Positions 10,746-21,349 of a stretch of 64,000 bases of DNA are shown here, piece by piece; position 1 is the first letter of the stretch, and each line of letters begins with the position of its first letter. The stretch is from Ahaetulla prasina (taxonomy: Eukaryota; Chordata; Lepidosauria; Squamata; Colubridae), in NCBI RefSeq assembly GCF_028640845.1, contig NC_080542.1, positions 67,772,211-67,836,210 of the forward strand, read 5' to 3'. The notes under the pieces were generated by a model. That model did not search any database, had not been told where the DNA came from, and saw only the letters and a program-made list of their open reading frames with translations. Position numbers and translations under genes: made by a program.

Positions 10746-12014
10746 TAAAAGCTATAAAATACAAAAAGACTGGATGTATAAATCTTACTGGCATGATTTT
10801 AAAAGGCTGGACATCTGGTTGTTTATTGGATATGTTATTTGAACCAATTTGAAATAAATAACTTGCAGAATAGTTTTTAAAGTGGATTTTTAATGTTGAT
10901 TTTTAAGCTGAAGGCACCATGTGCGAGGGGAACCTTTAGCTTTACCTATACCCCTAGAATAATAAAATTCTAGGAATAATAAAATTCTTGGAAAATTTTG
11001 ATAAGAGAAGAACTTGGAGATTTGCTGTATTATCTACTGTTTTACACTTATCTACTTTATGGTCACTAAAGGATTAACCTTGAAAACCTGGAGGACATCT
11101 AATGGAATGACTTTGAATACTGGAACTACTAGCAACTTAAAGAGTGGATTTAAAGAGTTATTTGGAAAAGACCCTGTACTGTATAAATGGAACCTATTGA
11201 CTAATTGTCGGATATAAAGAACTATATTGTATTTCCTGATGAACAATGTTAAGATTTAGTAATCTGCTGTCTTTGGGAAGTCAAAAAGAATAAACTCTAG
11301 AGTGGTGACAGATTACTGACAAAACATTGACTATTATTTGGACTTTTTAAGACAAGGCAAGATGGATCTTCAGGAAGAATTGGAGGCATTTAAAAAAAAA
11401 GAGCTAATGTTGTTACTCCAAAACATCTACAACACTATGATGGGAAATTTCAGGGAGATAAAGGACTTACTACATGACATAACTGGAAATACTGAAAATG
11501 GGCAATAAGGAATAAGAAATCATTGTAATAAAATCCAGGAAACAGGGGAGACAACTGGAAGCTTAAAGGATGAGACAGAACAAACCAAGCAACAAATTGA
11601 ACAAGGAGAAAAGGAGGAGAAGATAATAAAGTTGGATAAAATAAAGTTGGGAGAATATATATTAGGTGGTAGAAAAATGGAGTTCAATAAATCAAAAAAT
11701 ATTTTTAGAAAAAAGACAGGATCTGGCAGACCCGTGGGTGGATTGGTAGCAAAAAATAATGGTTGGGTTGAAAACAAAAGATGTAGATGAAGATCCAAGG
11801 GAGGAATATGGGAAGCAAATTAAAAAGAATAAATTAAAAACAATACTGATAATCATGAACAATAACATCCTTGTTATGAAAATACATGATCTCACACCGT
11901 AAGGGTCACTCCCTAATTTACGTGAGTGGAGAGCCGATAAGTATGAGTAAATGTATTTTTTCCAAAAATTGTTAGATATCTCTAAAAAATTGCCACAACT
12001 TGACATCTATAATT

Positions 12015-13950
12015 TTGTAACCAATTTTTTTCTTGTGGACATTGCAGCGACACAGAATTTTGCTAGCCGGGTTTGAATCTTGGAGGAGAAAGCCTACATA
12101 AAAATCGTCAGTCCTCCCTGGCAATCTCTCTAGTAAGGGGAGAATATATATTGACCTACATACTTTATATAACTCACAGTACAATAAAACATGTGAGACT
12201 TCTTCTTTACCACATATACATACCCGTTCTGCTATTGGTGTTCTCCAGCACTACCCTGGAGAAGTGCTGAGGAGAGAATATTAAATCTGGCTCTGAAGAA
12301 AGCTATTCTTTGTTTTGGGAAAACAAAGATCATTTAGATATCTTGCTGATTCCCACACACCCTGTCTCTACTGTGGAGAGGCAATCTATTTAGTTCTTCT
12401 TAGAACACCATGTCCTTCATTCTATCAGTTACTACTTGCTTTGCTTTGTCAAAGACTAGGGACATTAAGAATACCGATGAAAACCCATCAGAGCCCAGCT
12501 TGTGATCTATCGCTTGTTTCCAGGGGGAGGGGAAGTTGTCAGTAAGCACTAGTGAGGACAGTCCCTCTGGAAAGAAATACATTTTTAGCCAATAAATGAT
12601 CATCATCTTCCAGGCTCTTACCTGAATTTGAGGCATACCTGTCTCAATTCTTACCTAGGAATTTGGAATTCCTTTGGGTGCAGCTAAGATGGCTTGCAGG
12701 AATTTGGTTTGTATTGTTTCTAGCAAGTTTTTCTTTGCAAGGATTCCTGCTTGTGCCCCATAAAGAATTTGCACCAATGTTTTGGCCTCGAAAAGTTTTA
12801 AGGCAGCAGGTACTAATTGACCTCCACCTGTATAAAAGAAATGTTTAATTGCATTTGAGGACCTTTTGGCTGCTTGCAATGTCTGGTCCAGGTGTGCCTT
12901 CCTTGTCCCTTGCAACTGGAAGACCACCCCAAGGTATCTAAATGTCCTAACCTGTTCCAATTTGTTTCCTTCAACTTTCCAGGAGTATTGTCTGGGTTTT
13001 TAAGCAAAAATTAAAATTTTTGATTTATCAAAGTTAAGGACCAATTTGTTCTTTCTACAAAAGCCAAGTGTTGCTCTAATTGCTCTCTTTAGTCCTATGG
13101 GAGTTTGTGAAATAATAGCTGCATCATCAGCACATAAGAGAATCAGGATTTTGCGTTGTGCTATGTTAGGAGGATGTAGATCAGGGTTTTGTAAGAGATC
13201 AATCAGGGGACTAATATGTAAGTTAAAAAGGGAGGGGGAAAGGATGGAGCCCTGCTGTACCCCCTTTTTAATCCTTACTGGGCCAGTAATCCCTTGGGGA
13301 TTACACCTCACATTCAGAATGGAATTGACATACAATTTTTGTATGAGGAAAAGGAGGCGTTTATCGATTGTAGTGCATTTTAATTTCTCCCATAGGGTGT
13401 TCCTGTTTATTGAATCAAAGCCCTGCTTAAAATCAAAGAAGGCCACATAGAGAGAGGATTTTTTTTGTACGCATATTTTTGCACCAGATGGGGATGTATC
13501 AGGATATGATCCACCGTAGATCTTCCTTCTCTAAAACTGGCTTGTTCATCTTTGATTATCCCCTCTGAAATTAGCCAATCCTTAAATTTATAGTTTAGAT
13601 GTTTGGCATACAATTTACTAATAACACTCAGAAGACTAATGGTCTATAACTGCCTCGATCATTTCTATTACCCTTTTTATAGATTGGTATAATAATTGCT
13701 AATCCCCAATCTCTTCGCATATGGCCCATTTTATCTATAAATGTAAACAGAGATGCTAAAAGTGGGGCCTACCAACTGGTTCTTTTTGATTATTTCTGAG
13801 AGGACATTATCAGCACCAGGTGACTTATTAGCCTTAAAGGCTCTGATCAACCGGGATATCTCTTCTGGTGTAACAGGGGGCCAGTAAGCAGTTTGGCCCA
13901 AACTAATTTGGCTCTCCTTAGTTACATAGTCGGGGTCTCTATATAATTTA
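12015..13950 (-). pseudogene. Unassigned non-LTR retrotransposon, RT and C-terminal knuckle
   Basis: Minus-strand order: a linker near 13940-13700 (SPGADNVLSEIIKK type), a palm entry YKKGNRNDRGSYRPL, FREGRSTVDHILIHPHLVQK, AFFDFKQGFDSINRNTLW, GVQQGSILSPSLFNLHISPL, the catalytic box ILLCADDAAIISQT, then FRYLGVVFQLQGTRKAHLDQ and a C-terminal CICGKEEVSHVLLYC knuckle near 12170-12230. It is not CR1, L1, L2 or BovB by these motifs. Stops and frameshifts break it into pieces. No endonuclease part is present, so it is 5' truncated. The family could not be named from sequence alone. Confidence 0.75.
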
Positions 13951-14276
13951 CTTATTTATTTATTTTGTCACAACAATATATGTAAGTATCATACAAAAAG
14001 ATTATATAATATATAAACATATATATGAGTAAATATTAGGAGGTATAACATATATATATATAGGAAGAAGAAAAGAAAAACAATAGGACAGGAACGGTAG
14101 GCACATTTGTGCGCTTATGCACGCCCCTTATGGTCCTCTTAGGAATGGGGTGAGGTCAATAGTAGAAAGTTTTTGGATAAAGCTTTTAGGATTATGGGAA
14201 GAGACCACAGAGTCAGGTAAAGTATTCCAAGCACTGATGATTCTGTTACAGAAGTAATCTTTTCTGCAATCTAGTT
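13951..14276 (-). mobile_element. CR1/L2-group LINE 3' end
   Basis: It begins with TTTA units (13951-13968, the reversed tail) and follows the same path as 17704-17870 and 53523-53870: a TATAT-rich stretch, AACAATAGGACAGGAACGGT, then GCACGCCCCTTATGGTCCTC. On the minus strand the end encodes the last residues of the LINE ORF. It stops at 14276, where an inverted-repeat structure begins. Confidence 0.75.
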
Positions 14277-14755
14277 CTGTGGCCATGGCTGGGCCATGTG
14301 ACTGGGGGGGGGCATGGCTAGGTGGTCCTTAGTTTTAGGTTGCTTCTCTCTTTGTTTTGTTTCCACCCATTGCTTCTTGTTTTATCTTCTGCTTCTTTGG
14401 AAAATACATTGTCCTCCCTTCTTTGTGGCAGCCCCTTAAAAGCCTGTTGCCTATCACACTCCTGGGCAAAATATGTGAGCCATTTCCTCCTTTCAGTGGT
14501 CCATGAAAGTACATCTATAGTATGTAGATAATAAAGTCAAAAAAAAGCTGAACAACTATAGATACATTGAGGCCAGGTGTGACAAGAAATGGCTGTGGGG
14601 GAGGGGCTAGGCAAGGCACCCCTTGATGTGAATGACATTGAGTTGGCCACCCCCGCCCAGTCACATGCCCACCTAGCTACTCTCACCCAGTTACATGACC
14701 ACCTAGCCATGCCCCCCCCCAGTCACATGGCCTAGCCATGGCCACAGAACTGATA
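14276..14755. repeat. Inverted-repeat element related to hAT MITE interiors
   Basis: The left arm near 14276-14326 (AGTTCTGTGGCCATGGCTGG, then GGGCATGGCTAGGTGGTC) is repeated in inverse orientation near 14694-14751. About 365 bp separate them. The phrase also resembles the interior of the hAT element at 33085-33150. No target duplication was found. It could be a decayed MITE or a rearranged internal part of one. Confidence 0.5.
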
Positions 14756-15071
14756 GTAAGAAAAATTGAATCCTATCACTAGGGCAGGGGTGGGCAATTA
14801 ATTTTTATCAGGGGCCGCATGAGAAGCCTGAATTGTGTCAAAGGGCCACCAACTTTCTTTCATTGTAAAATACTTAAATTAAATATTTTGAATAGCTGGT
14901 ACTGATAATCAGAAGAATAAAGCACTCTGTAAATATGTATATTAGGTTATGTGAAACTGTGGTCTATTGGTTAAATAAGAAAAACAATTATTGAACCAGT
15001 GCAATTTATTTTTTAATTTGTTAATCTCCACAAACAATAACTTGTAATGCTTTCCACCTCATGTTACCTCT

Positions 15072-16874
15072 TCAGCGAGAATAATCCAGTCTGTTCTGGG
15101 CTTGAACAAGGGCATTGAAATCTGGCGGAATGTCTGAAGTGGCTATGCGAAGGACAGCTGAGAGGTGGTCATCAGTCATAGAGGATCTGTGTTTGGATTT
15201 GTTGAACTTCATAACTGAGAATGTCTGTTCACATTGATAGGTAGATCCAAAGAGGACTAGGATCCTCTGAGCATGCCTCCTCAGGTGTGGAAAGTTCTCC
15301 TCTTTGAGGCGGAGTAAAGTCCAGCAGTGAGACTGACTTGAAGTGATCTGCCAGATGTGTGTCAGACTGCAGATCAATGAGTTCCATCTGAACTTCACTT
15401 GGTGCATCATCCACACTGCAGTTGAAGGGAGAAGAAACCATGTGCATTTCACTCTCAAGAGTTTTGAAATCTTGAAATCGCCTTGAAAACTCTGCATGCA
15501 ATGCTTCTAACATGGTTGAGTACTTTTGGAGGTGATCACCTGATCTTTTGGCTTCCTTAAGTGTTGGCAAGTGGGTCAGAATGTTGTCCTTCACTTGGCT
15601 TGAGAGAAGCTGTAGTTTTCTCATGAAAGCCTTCACTGCACTGTACATCTCATGCACAAAAAGGCCCTTGCTCTGCATTTTGACATTTAGTTCGTTCATT
15701 AGTGCAGTCACATCCACAGCGAATCCGAGGTCTGCCAACCAGTTGTTATCTGAAAGTTCTGGGATGTCATGACCTTTCTGAATACAGAACTCCTGAATCT
15801 GGTCTCTCAGGTCCCAGACACTTTTCAGAACCTTGCCAAGGCTGAGCCACCTAACAGTGCAGTGATAGCTTATGTCACCATGTTCAGCCTCAGTTTCCTC
15901 CAACAAAGCAACAAACTGTCTGTGATTTAAAGCTCTTGCTCTGATGAAATTAACTATTTTAGTGACAGCATCAACGACATGTTTCATTTTTAACACTGTC
16001 TTACACAACACTTCCTGATGTATGATACAATGCAAAAATGTCAATTTCTGATCAGGGTTAATTTCTGTCACTTTATCCTGCATTCTCTTTAAAAGTCCAA
16101 CATTTTCCCTGTCAGATTTGGACAACCATCTGTTGTCACACCTGCAAGCTTGTCCCATTTCAGTCCTAAAATGTCCATACATGCATTTACCTCTCTGAAC
16201 AAGTCATTACCGGTGGTTGTCCCTTTAATTGACTGCATGGCTGCCAACTCCTCCGTGATTTGAAAGTCTGCGGTTATCCCACGTAAGAAGATGAGCAGCT
16301 GGGCAGTGTCACGTACATCGCAGCTCTCATCCAAAGCCAGAGAAAAAAAGTCAAAGTCGGCCGCTCTGTTCTTCAGCTGAAGTTCTAAGTTCCCCGCGAT
16401 GTCCTCAATCCGCCTCGTTACAGTGCGTCGGGAGAGTGAAACGTTCTCAAATGCGCCTTTTTTCTCTGGGCACATCAGCGCAGCAGAGTCCAATAAACAC
16501 TCCTTAATAAACTCTCCGTCGGAAAACGCCTTACTTTTTCTGGCGATTTTGTGAGAAATGACATAACTTGTCCTGACGGCTGCATCTCTGGGAGTGTGAA
16601 GTTTAGTGAAAAATCCTTGTTGGGTTTGTAGTTTTGCAAGCAATGCATCAGACTCCCTTGCACGCTCTTCACCAGACAGATTTCTGTATTTATCTTCATG
16701 CTTGGTGGTGTAGTGGCGATTCAAATTATATTCTTTAAACACAGCAACCTGTGTACCACAGACTAAGCACACTGCTTTGCCTTTAATTTCTGTAAAGAAA
16801 TATTTGGAAGTCCATGTTTTGTTGAAAATACGGCATTCGTTATCAACTTTTCTTTTCTTGGGGTGTGCCGACAT
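15072..16874 (-). pseudogene. hAT transposase, about 600 codons, two frameshifts
   Basis: Starts at 16874 (MSAHPKKRKVDNECRIFNK). Residues 30-60 form a BED-type zinc finger (CLVCGTQVAVFKEYNLNRHY, then TTKH). A catalytic-core region follows, with SLALDESCDVRDTAQLLIFL and then GVTTDGCPNLTG. The C-terminus has the hATC dimerisation motif (YQCEQTFSVMKFNKSKHRSS) and ends QNRLDYSR at 15072. One frameshift lies near 16105-16120 (just after GCPNLTG), another near 15310-15330. Family resemblance is to the transposases related to the C-terminal part of GTF2IRD2 and similar domesticated proteins. The enzyme would cut out hAT elements in the nucleus; as read, this copy cannot make it. Confidence 0.9.
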
Positions 16875-16889
16875 CTTGGGGATAACCTA

Positions 16890-16975
16890 GCGAACAGCAT
16901 CACCTTCACTCACACACGTGTATACGCGAGTGAAGGTGCTACGTCTACGACGTGCATACGTAGCGACGTAACGCT
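16890..16975 (-). promoter_or_regulatory. CpG-dense segment upstream of the hAT transposase
   Basis: About ten CpGs in about 70 bp (ACGTGTATACGCGAG, then CTACGTCTACGACGTGCATA), just upstream of the transposase start and inside the transposon end. The repeated TACG/ACGT phrases could be promoter or transposase-binding sites; this is inference. Retained CpGs agree with a recent insertion. Confidence 0.35.
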
Positions 16976-17486
16976 TTTCAAAATAAAATTTCAAAATAAA
17001 AGTTAAAAAAAAAGTTTAATTTATGGTGTTTATGATTGGCCTCATGCGGGCCGGACAGGGACGTACAAAGGGCCGGATGTGGCCCGCGGGCCTTAATTTG
17101 CCCAGGTCTGCACTAGGGTGTACTTTATAGTTTCTTTTCTTCCTTATACAAAGAATTCTTCCAGTACATAGATGATGTGCAGGATTCTTCTGTATCATAA
17201 ATGTGATAAGCAAATATATTTAAATAGACCATAGAAACATTGAAAAAGAGATCAGAGAAGTAATCTTCTGGCCCATAATTACTCTTAAAGAAACAGAGAA
17301 AATTATATTCTGAAACGTTGACATAGTTCTATAGTTTGTTGTCAATTCATATCCCTTTTAGTAGATAGGGTGAGAGTTTTTAACATGTATTTTACAACCT
17401 GTGCTTTGAAGTGAACGCTAGTTATTTTTTTCAGTTGTTACTGATTTCCATTATTTATATAATATGTCATCAGTTGAATCTTTTCA

Positions 17487-17624
17487 GGTTTTTCTAACCT
17501 AAAATTAAGGAGAAATTTCTTGACTGTGAGAACAATTAATCAGTGGAATGCCCAACCCCCGAAGTTGTGAGTTCTCCATCACTGGAGATTTTCAAAAACA
17601 GAATGGAGAACCATTTGTCCATAT
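17487..17624 (+). pseudogene. CR1 C-terminal fragment, left part
   Basis: Reads LRRNFLTVRTINQWNAQ and then LEIFKNRMENHLS across frames, the CR1 C-terminus. It breaks off after CCATTTGTCCATAT. The CR1 3' end resumes at about 20751, so the LINE at 17625-20750 was inserted into it. Confidence 0.75.
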
Positions 17625-17626
17625 TT

Positions 17627-17630
17627 TATT

Positions 17631-17701
<71 letters not shown>

Positions 17702-17703
17702 TT
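17627..17703. repeat. (TTTA)n microsatellite
   Basis: About 19 units of TTTA (TAAA on the minus strand), at the 3' end of the minus-strand LINE. It probably grew from the element's tail. Confidence 0.96.
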
Positions 17704-17887
17704 TGTCGTAACAATATATACAAGCATTGCATAAAGGATTATATAATATATAAACATATATATGAGGTATATATATATATATAGGGGAAGAAACAATAGG
17801 ACAGGAACCGTAGGCACGTTTGTGCTCTTATGCACGCCCCTTAGAGTCCTCTTAGGAAAGTGTTGAGGTCAACCGTGGATAGATTTT

Positions 17888-19521
17888 TTTTTTTATTCAA
17901 AAAGTTTTACAACATTTTTTTACCCCCCTTTCCCCCCCTCCTCCCCCCTCCCTTCGCAACCCCCCTCCCTCCTCCCCCGACTTCCCGGAACGAGCACAAG
18001 GTATAGTTAAAAATAAAACAAGCATATGCTAAAAAATTTTCGTCCCAACTTAATTATACCACTACAATCATCAATTCCTAACTTCCCCCCAAAGCAATCA
18101 AACATAATACATCATAATCATTCAAAAACAGTCTGATAACTCTTAGTCTGATATCTACGTTGAATATAGTCAATCCATTTTTCCATTCCTTTAAGTATCT
18201 TTCTTGCGTATTGTCTTTCAAAAGGCTGATATCTTCGCCATCTCAGCCAAATTGGCAACTTTCAATATCCATTCTTGTATTGTTGGTACTTCTTTTTTCT
18301 TCCAATATTGTCCTATTAGTAATCTTGCTGCAGTTATTAGATTTAAAATCAATTTAGTCTCAATTACTGTACAATCCGTAATAATTCCCAACAAGAAAAA
18401 TTGCGGCAGGAACTTTATCTTCTTTTTCAGAACATTTTGTAAAATCCACCAAATTTTTATCCAAAAGGCCTTTATGTCCTTACAAGTCCACCAAATGTGA
18501 AAATATGTAGCGTCATCACAATTACATCTCCAACATTTTGCTTGCATTTCTGGATACATACACGATAATTTTTAGGATCTAGATGCCATCTATAAAACAT
18601 TTTATAAAATTTTCCTCAGATTCTGTGCCTGTGAATTTAACATTTCTAACCCAAATTTTTCCCACGTTTCCAATAATATTGGCTCCTGAAAATTTTGTGC
18701 CCACTTTATCATACAGTCCTTTACCAAGTCCCTTTCAGAATCTATTTCAAGTAACACATTATACAATCTTTTATATGCTCCTGAGACTGATTTCTAATTT
18801 GCTTTACCAAATTTCCCTCGTTCTGCTCTATACCAATTTTCTGATCTCCCTTCCATCTAGCACGTAATTGCTCATATTGAAACCAAGTATAATTTTTCCC
18901 TTCCTCTCTTAATACTTGCAGAGATTTTAACTGCAAATTACCTCTTTCAGTATACAAAAGATCTTTATATGTAATCATTTCCTGATTCTGTTCTATGTTT
19001 ATATTTTCTACTGTATGTCTAGGACATGCCCATATAGGAACCTTATAATTTAGTTTATAAGAGTATTTTTCCAAACACGCAGAAGGGCATTTCTTAGCAC
19101 ATGATTTTTAAAGGCCTTATCCACTTTTTTATCATAAATTAAATATGCATGCCATCCATATAACAAATCATAACCTTCTATATTCAAAATTCTGTCCTCT
19201 GTTAAATTAAACCAATCACTTATTGCAGAGAGAGCAGCTGCTTCATAATATAATTTAAAATTAGGCATTTTTAAACCTCCCCTTTCCCGAGAATCTTGAA
19301 TTATTTTCATTTTAACCCTAGCTTTTTTACCTTCCCATATAAATTTGTTAATTCCCTTTTGCCATTCCTCAAGATTCTTATCTTTCTTAATTATTGGTAT
19401 CATCTGAAAGAGGAATAAAAATCTAGGTAAAACATTCATTTTAATAGCAGCAATTCTCCCCAGCAAAGATAATTGCAATTTTTTCCAAACAATCAACTCC
19501 TTCTGAACTTTTTGCCATAAA
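17888..19521 (-). mobile_element. 5'-truncated L1 with 17-bp target duplication
   Basis: A T-run at the left, then a C-rich 3' UTR (17915-17975), then ORF2 C-terminal sequence on the minus strand. AACCGTGGATAGATTTT occurs at 17871-17887 and again at 19522-19538, a 17-bp target duplication inside the host LINE. The 3' UTR closely matches that of the unit at 50114-51572. Confidence 0.93.
18218..19521 (-). pseudogene. L1 ORF2 C-terminal part
   Basis: In order on the minus strand: LSLLGRIAAIKMNVLPRFLF, RERGGLKMPNFKLYYEAAAL, ILNIEGYDLLYGWHAYLIYD, then the terminal Cys knuckle (AKCWRCNCDDATYFHIWWTC) and IIKAFW-type sequence. This is the region after the RT domain of L1 ORF2. Stops and frameshifts divide it into three frames. 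Residues upstream of LSLLGR are missing through 5' truncation. Confidence 0.88.
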
Positions 19522-19538
19522 AACCGTGGATAGATTTT

Positions 19539-20743
19539 GAGTAAAGCTTTTGGGGTTATGAGAAGAAACCACAGAGTCAGGTAATGCATTCCAAGCATAT
19601 ATAATTCTGTTACAGAAATCGTGTTTTCTGCAATCTAAACTGGAGCGGTTGACATTGAGTTTAAATCTGTTGGTAGCTCTTGTGATATTGTTATTGAAAC
19701 TAAAGAAGTCATTGACAGGAAGGACATTACAACGGATGATTTTATGAGCTAAACCCAGGTCCTGCTGAAGGCGACAAAGTTCCAAGTTTTCTAGACCCAG
19801 GATATCAAGTCTGGTGGAATAAGGTATTTTATTGGTTTCGGAGGAGTGGAGAACTCTTCTCGTAAAATACCTTTGGACACGCTCAACTGTGTTGATATCA
19901 GATATATGGTATGGGTTCCAGACAGGAGAGCAGTAATCAAGAATTGGCCTAGCAAGTGTTTTATATGCTCTGGTCAGTAGCATGGTGTTTTTTGTAAAGA
20001 AGCTACATAGAATTAAGTTAACAACTCTTAGAGCCTTCTTTGCTATATAGTTGCAGTGGGCTTTGGCACTTAAATCGTTAGATGTAAAAACTCCAAGGTC
20101 TTTGACAGGGTGGGGGTCATCTGCGAGGCAATGTCCATCAAGCATGTACTTTGTGATTGGGTTCTTTCTTCCAATATGCAAGACTGAGCATTTACTGGTT
20201 GAGATTTGTAGTTGCCAAATTTTGGACCAAGCAGTTAGATGATCAAGGTCCTTTTGAATTGTGGATGTATTGTCAGTGGTGTTGAAAAGTTTGACATCAT
20301 CAGCAAAGAGAACACAGTTACTTGAGATATGATCACAAAGATCATTTATGTATATTATAAAGAGAGTTAGTCCAAGAACGCTACCTTGAGGAACAGGATT
20401 TCCTCTTGACAGGAACAGGATTTGATAGAGCATTACCAGTTTTAACTATTTGTTGTCTGTTTGACAGAAAAGCAGATATCCAGTTGTGTAAGGGTCCTGA
20501 AATGCCATAGGATTTTAATTTTAGGAGAAGTTTATCATGTACTACTGAGTCAAAAGCTTTACAGAAGTCTATGTATATTGCATCTATTGATTTACCTAGA
20601 TCAAGATTTGTAGTCCATAGGTTTTTACAGTGGAGAAGTTGTAAATTGCATGATAATTTTTTCCTGAAGCCAAATTGTTTATTTGAGAGAAGGTTGTGTA
20701 TTTCTAAGTGCAAGGTAATGGATTGGTTGATGATGGATTCCAT
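19539..20743 (-). pseudogene. CR1/L2-group LINE reverse transcriptase
   Basis: The minus strand starts MESIINQSITLHLEIHNLL with the finger region (FRKKLSCNLQLLHCKNLW), then FCKAFDSVVHDKLLLKLKSY, PQGSVLGLTLFIIYINDL, the catalytic VLFADDVKLFNTTD, DPHPVKDLGVFTSNDLSAKA and LARPILDYCSPVWNPYHISD. A frameshift near 20385-20430 separates the two halves around the NPVP/PQGSVLG junction. The C-terminus continues to about 19600, and its end is cut off by the L1 insertion and resumes below 17870. A closely related copy is at 54784-55629. Confidence 0.88.
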
Positions 20744-20750
20744 TACTATA

Positions 20751-20835
20751 TAATGATATAGGATCTCCTACTTGGGCATGGGCTTGGACTAAATGACCTC
20801 CAAAGTCCCTTCCAATCCTGTTATTCTACGTTTTA
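20751..20835 (+). mobile_element. CR1 3' end, right part of interrupted copy
   Basis: Reads GATCTCCTACTTGGGCATGG and then GACCTCCAAAGTCCCTTCCA with CCTGTTATTCT, the CR1 3' terminus. It continues the CR1 piece at 17487-17624. Confidence 0.8.
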
Positions 20836-21349
20836 TGTTATTGCTGACTATATGGTGAACCTGACTATGTCCAGCAAGTTGTAATGGCTGTCTGTTAAGA
20901 AATTATAAGTGATTGTGTAAAGAATCTGGTGAGCATCAGAATTTATCTCTGAATTCTTTCAGTCTATGAAAATGGTACAATAAAAGACATTTTTCTTGAG
21001 ATAGATGTAGAGTTTCTTTTAATGCATCACTTTTGTTTTGGATGTAGGCATGTTCATATTTTGTTGGGATTTTGGAGTTATGTTCATTCCTTTTTATAAG
21101 ATTTCATTTCCCTTCCATTAAAAAGGTTGAAAGCTCAATACTAAACAGTGGCAGATATTTGTCTCCTAGAGAACAGATAAAATATATCTGCTGTGAACTC
21201 CATGCAGATGTGAGGAAGAGCATCGGGCCAGTAAGCAGTCAACCCAAAATTAAGGGATTAGAGCATCATAACAAAGAAGTTTTTTATACTGTTAGGTACA
21301 CAGAATGTTCTATTGGCTTGGTAATAGATGCATAAAACCTGGAAAATAC
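20836..21349. other. No recognisable feature
   Basis: AT-rich sequence, no repeat or coding signal recognised. Confidence 0.5.

Larger units (their letters stand above)
9975..12010 (+). mobile_element. Second L1-type 5' half (leader plus ORF1 remnant)
   Basis: The leader includes the block 10765-10845 shared with 7995-8075. A frame starting at 11361 (MDLQEELEAFKKKELMLLLQ) runs into coiled-coil sequence (DETEQTKQQIEQGEKEEK) and then stops. This looks like the N-terminal coiled coil of an L1 ORF1-type protein. An L2 tail with microsatellite (10398-10745) interrupts the leader. The end near 12010, where a minus-strand LINE begins, is approximate. No ORF2 was found. Confidence 0.55.
14785..17110 (-). 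mobile_element. Complete hAT DNA transposon
   Basis: The termini are CAGGGGTGGGCAATTAA at the left and, in reverse complement, CAGACCTGGGCAAATTAA at the right. CACTAGGG flanks both ends exactly (14777-14784 and 17111-17118), the 8-bp duplication typical of hAT. The interior holds one transposase gene on the minus strand with short flanks. Length 2326 bp, suitable for an autonomous element. The transposase has two frameshifts but no other obvious lesion, so the copy is young. Confidence 0.93.
17625..20750 (-). mobile_element. CR1/L2-group LINE inserted into CR1
   Basis: Minus-strand element: its 3' tail is the (TTTA)n run at 17627-17703, then the 3' end shared with 13951-14276 and 53523-53870. 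The ORF resumes at 19539 after an L1 insertion (17888-19521) and runs to the 5' truncation near 20750. The sequence left and right joins into a continuous CR1 3' end. The short ATAT at both edges may be a target duplication but is too simple to rely on. Confidence 0.8.

Noticed and set aside
13046..13450. 134-codon plus-strand ORF
   Set aside because: Antisense shadow of the minus-strand RT at 13000-13446.
18583..18867. 94-codon plus-strand ORF with hydrophobic residues
   Set aside because: Shadow of the L1 ORF2 minus-strand sequence.
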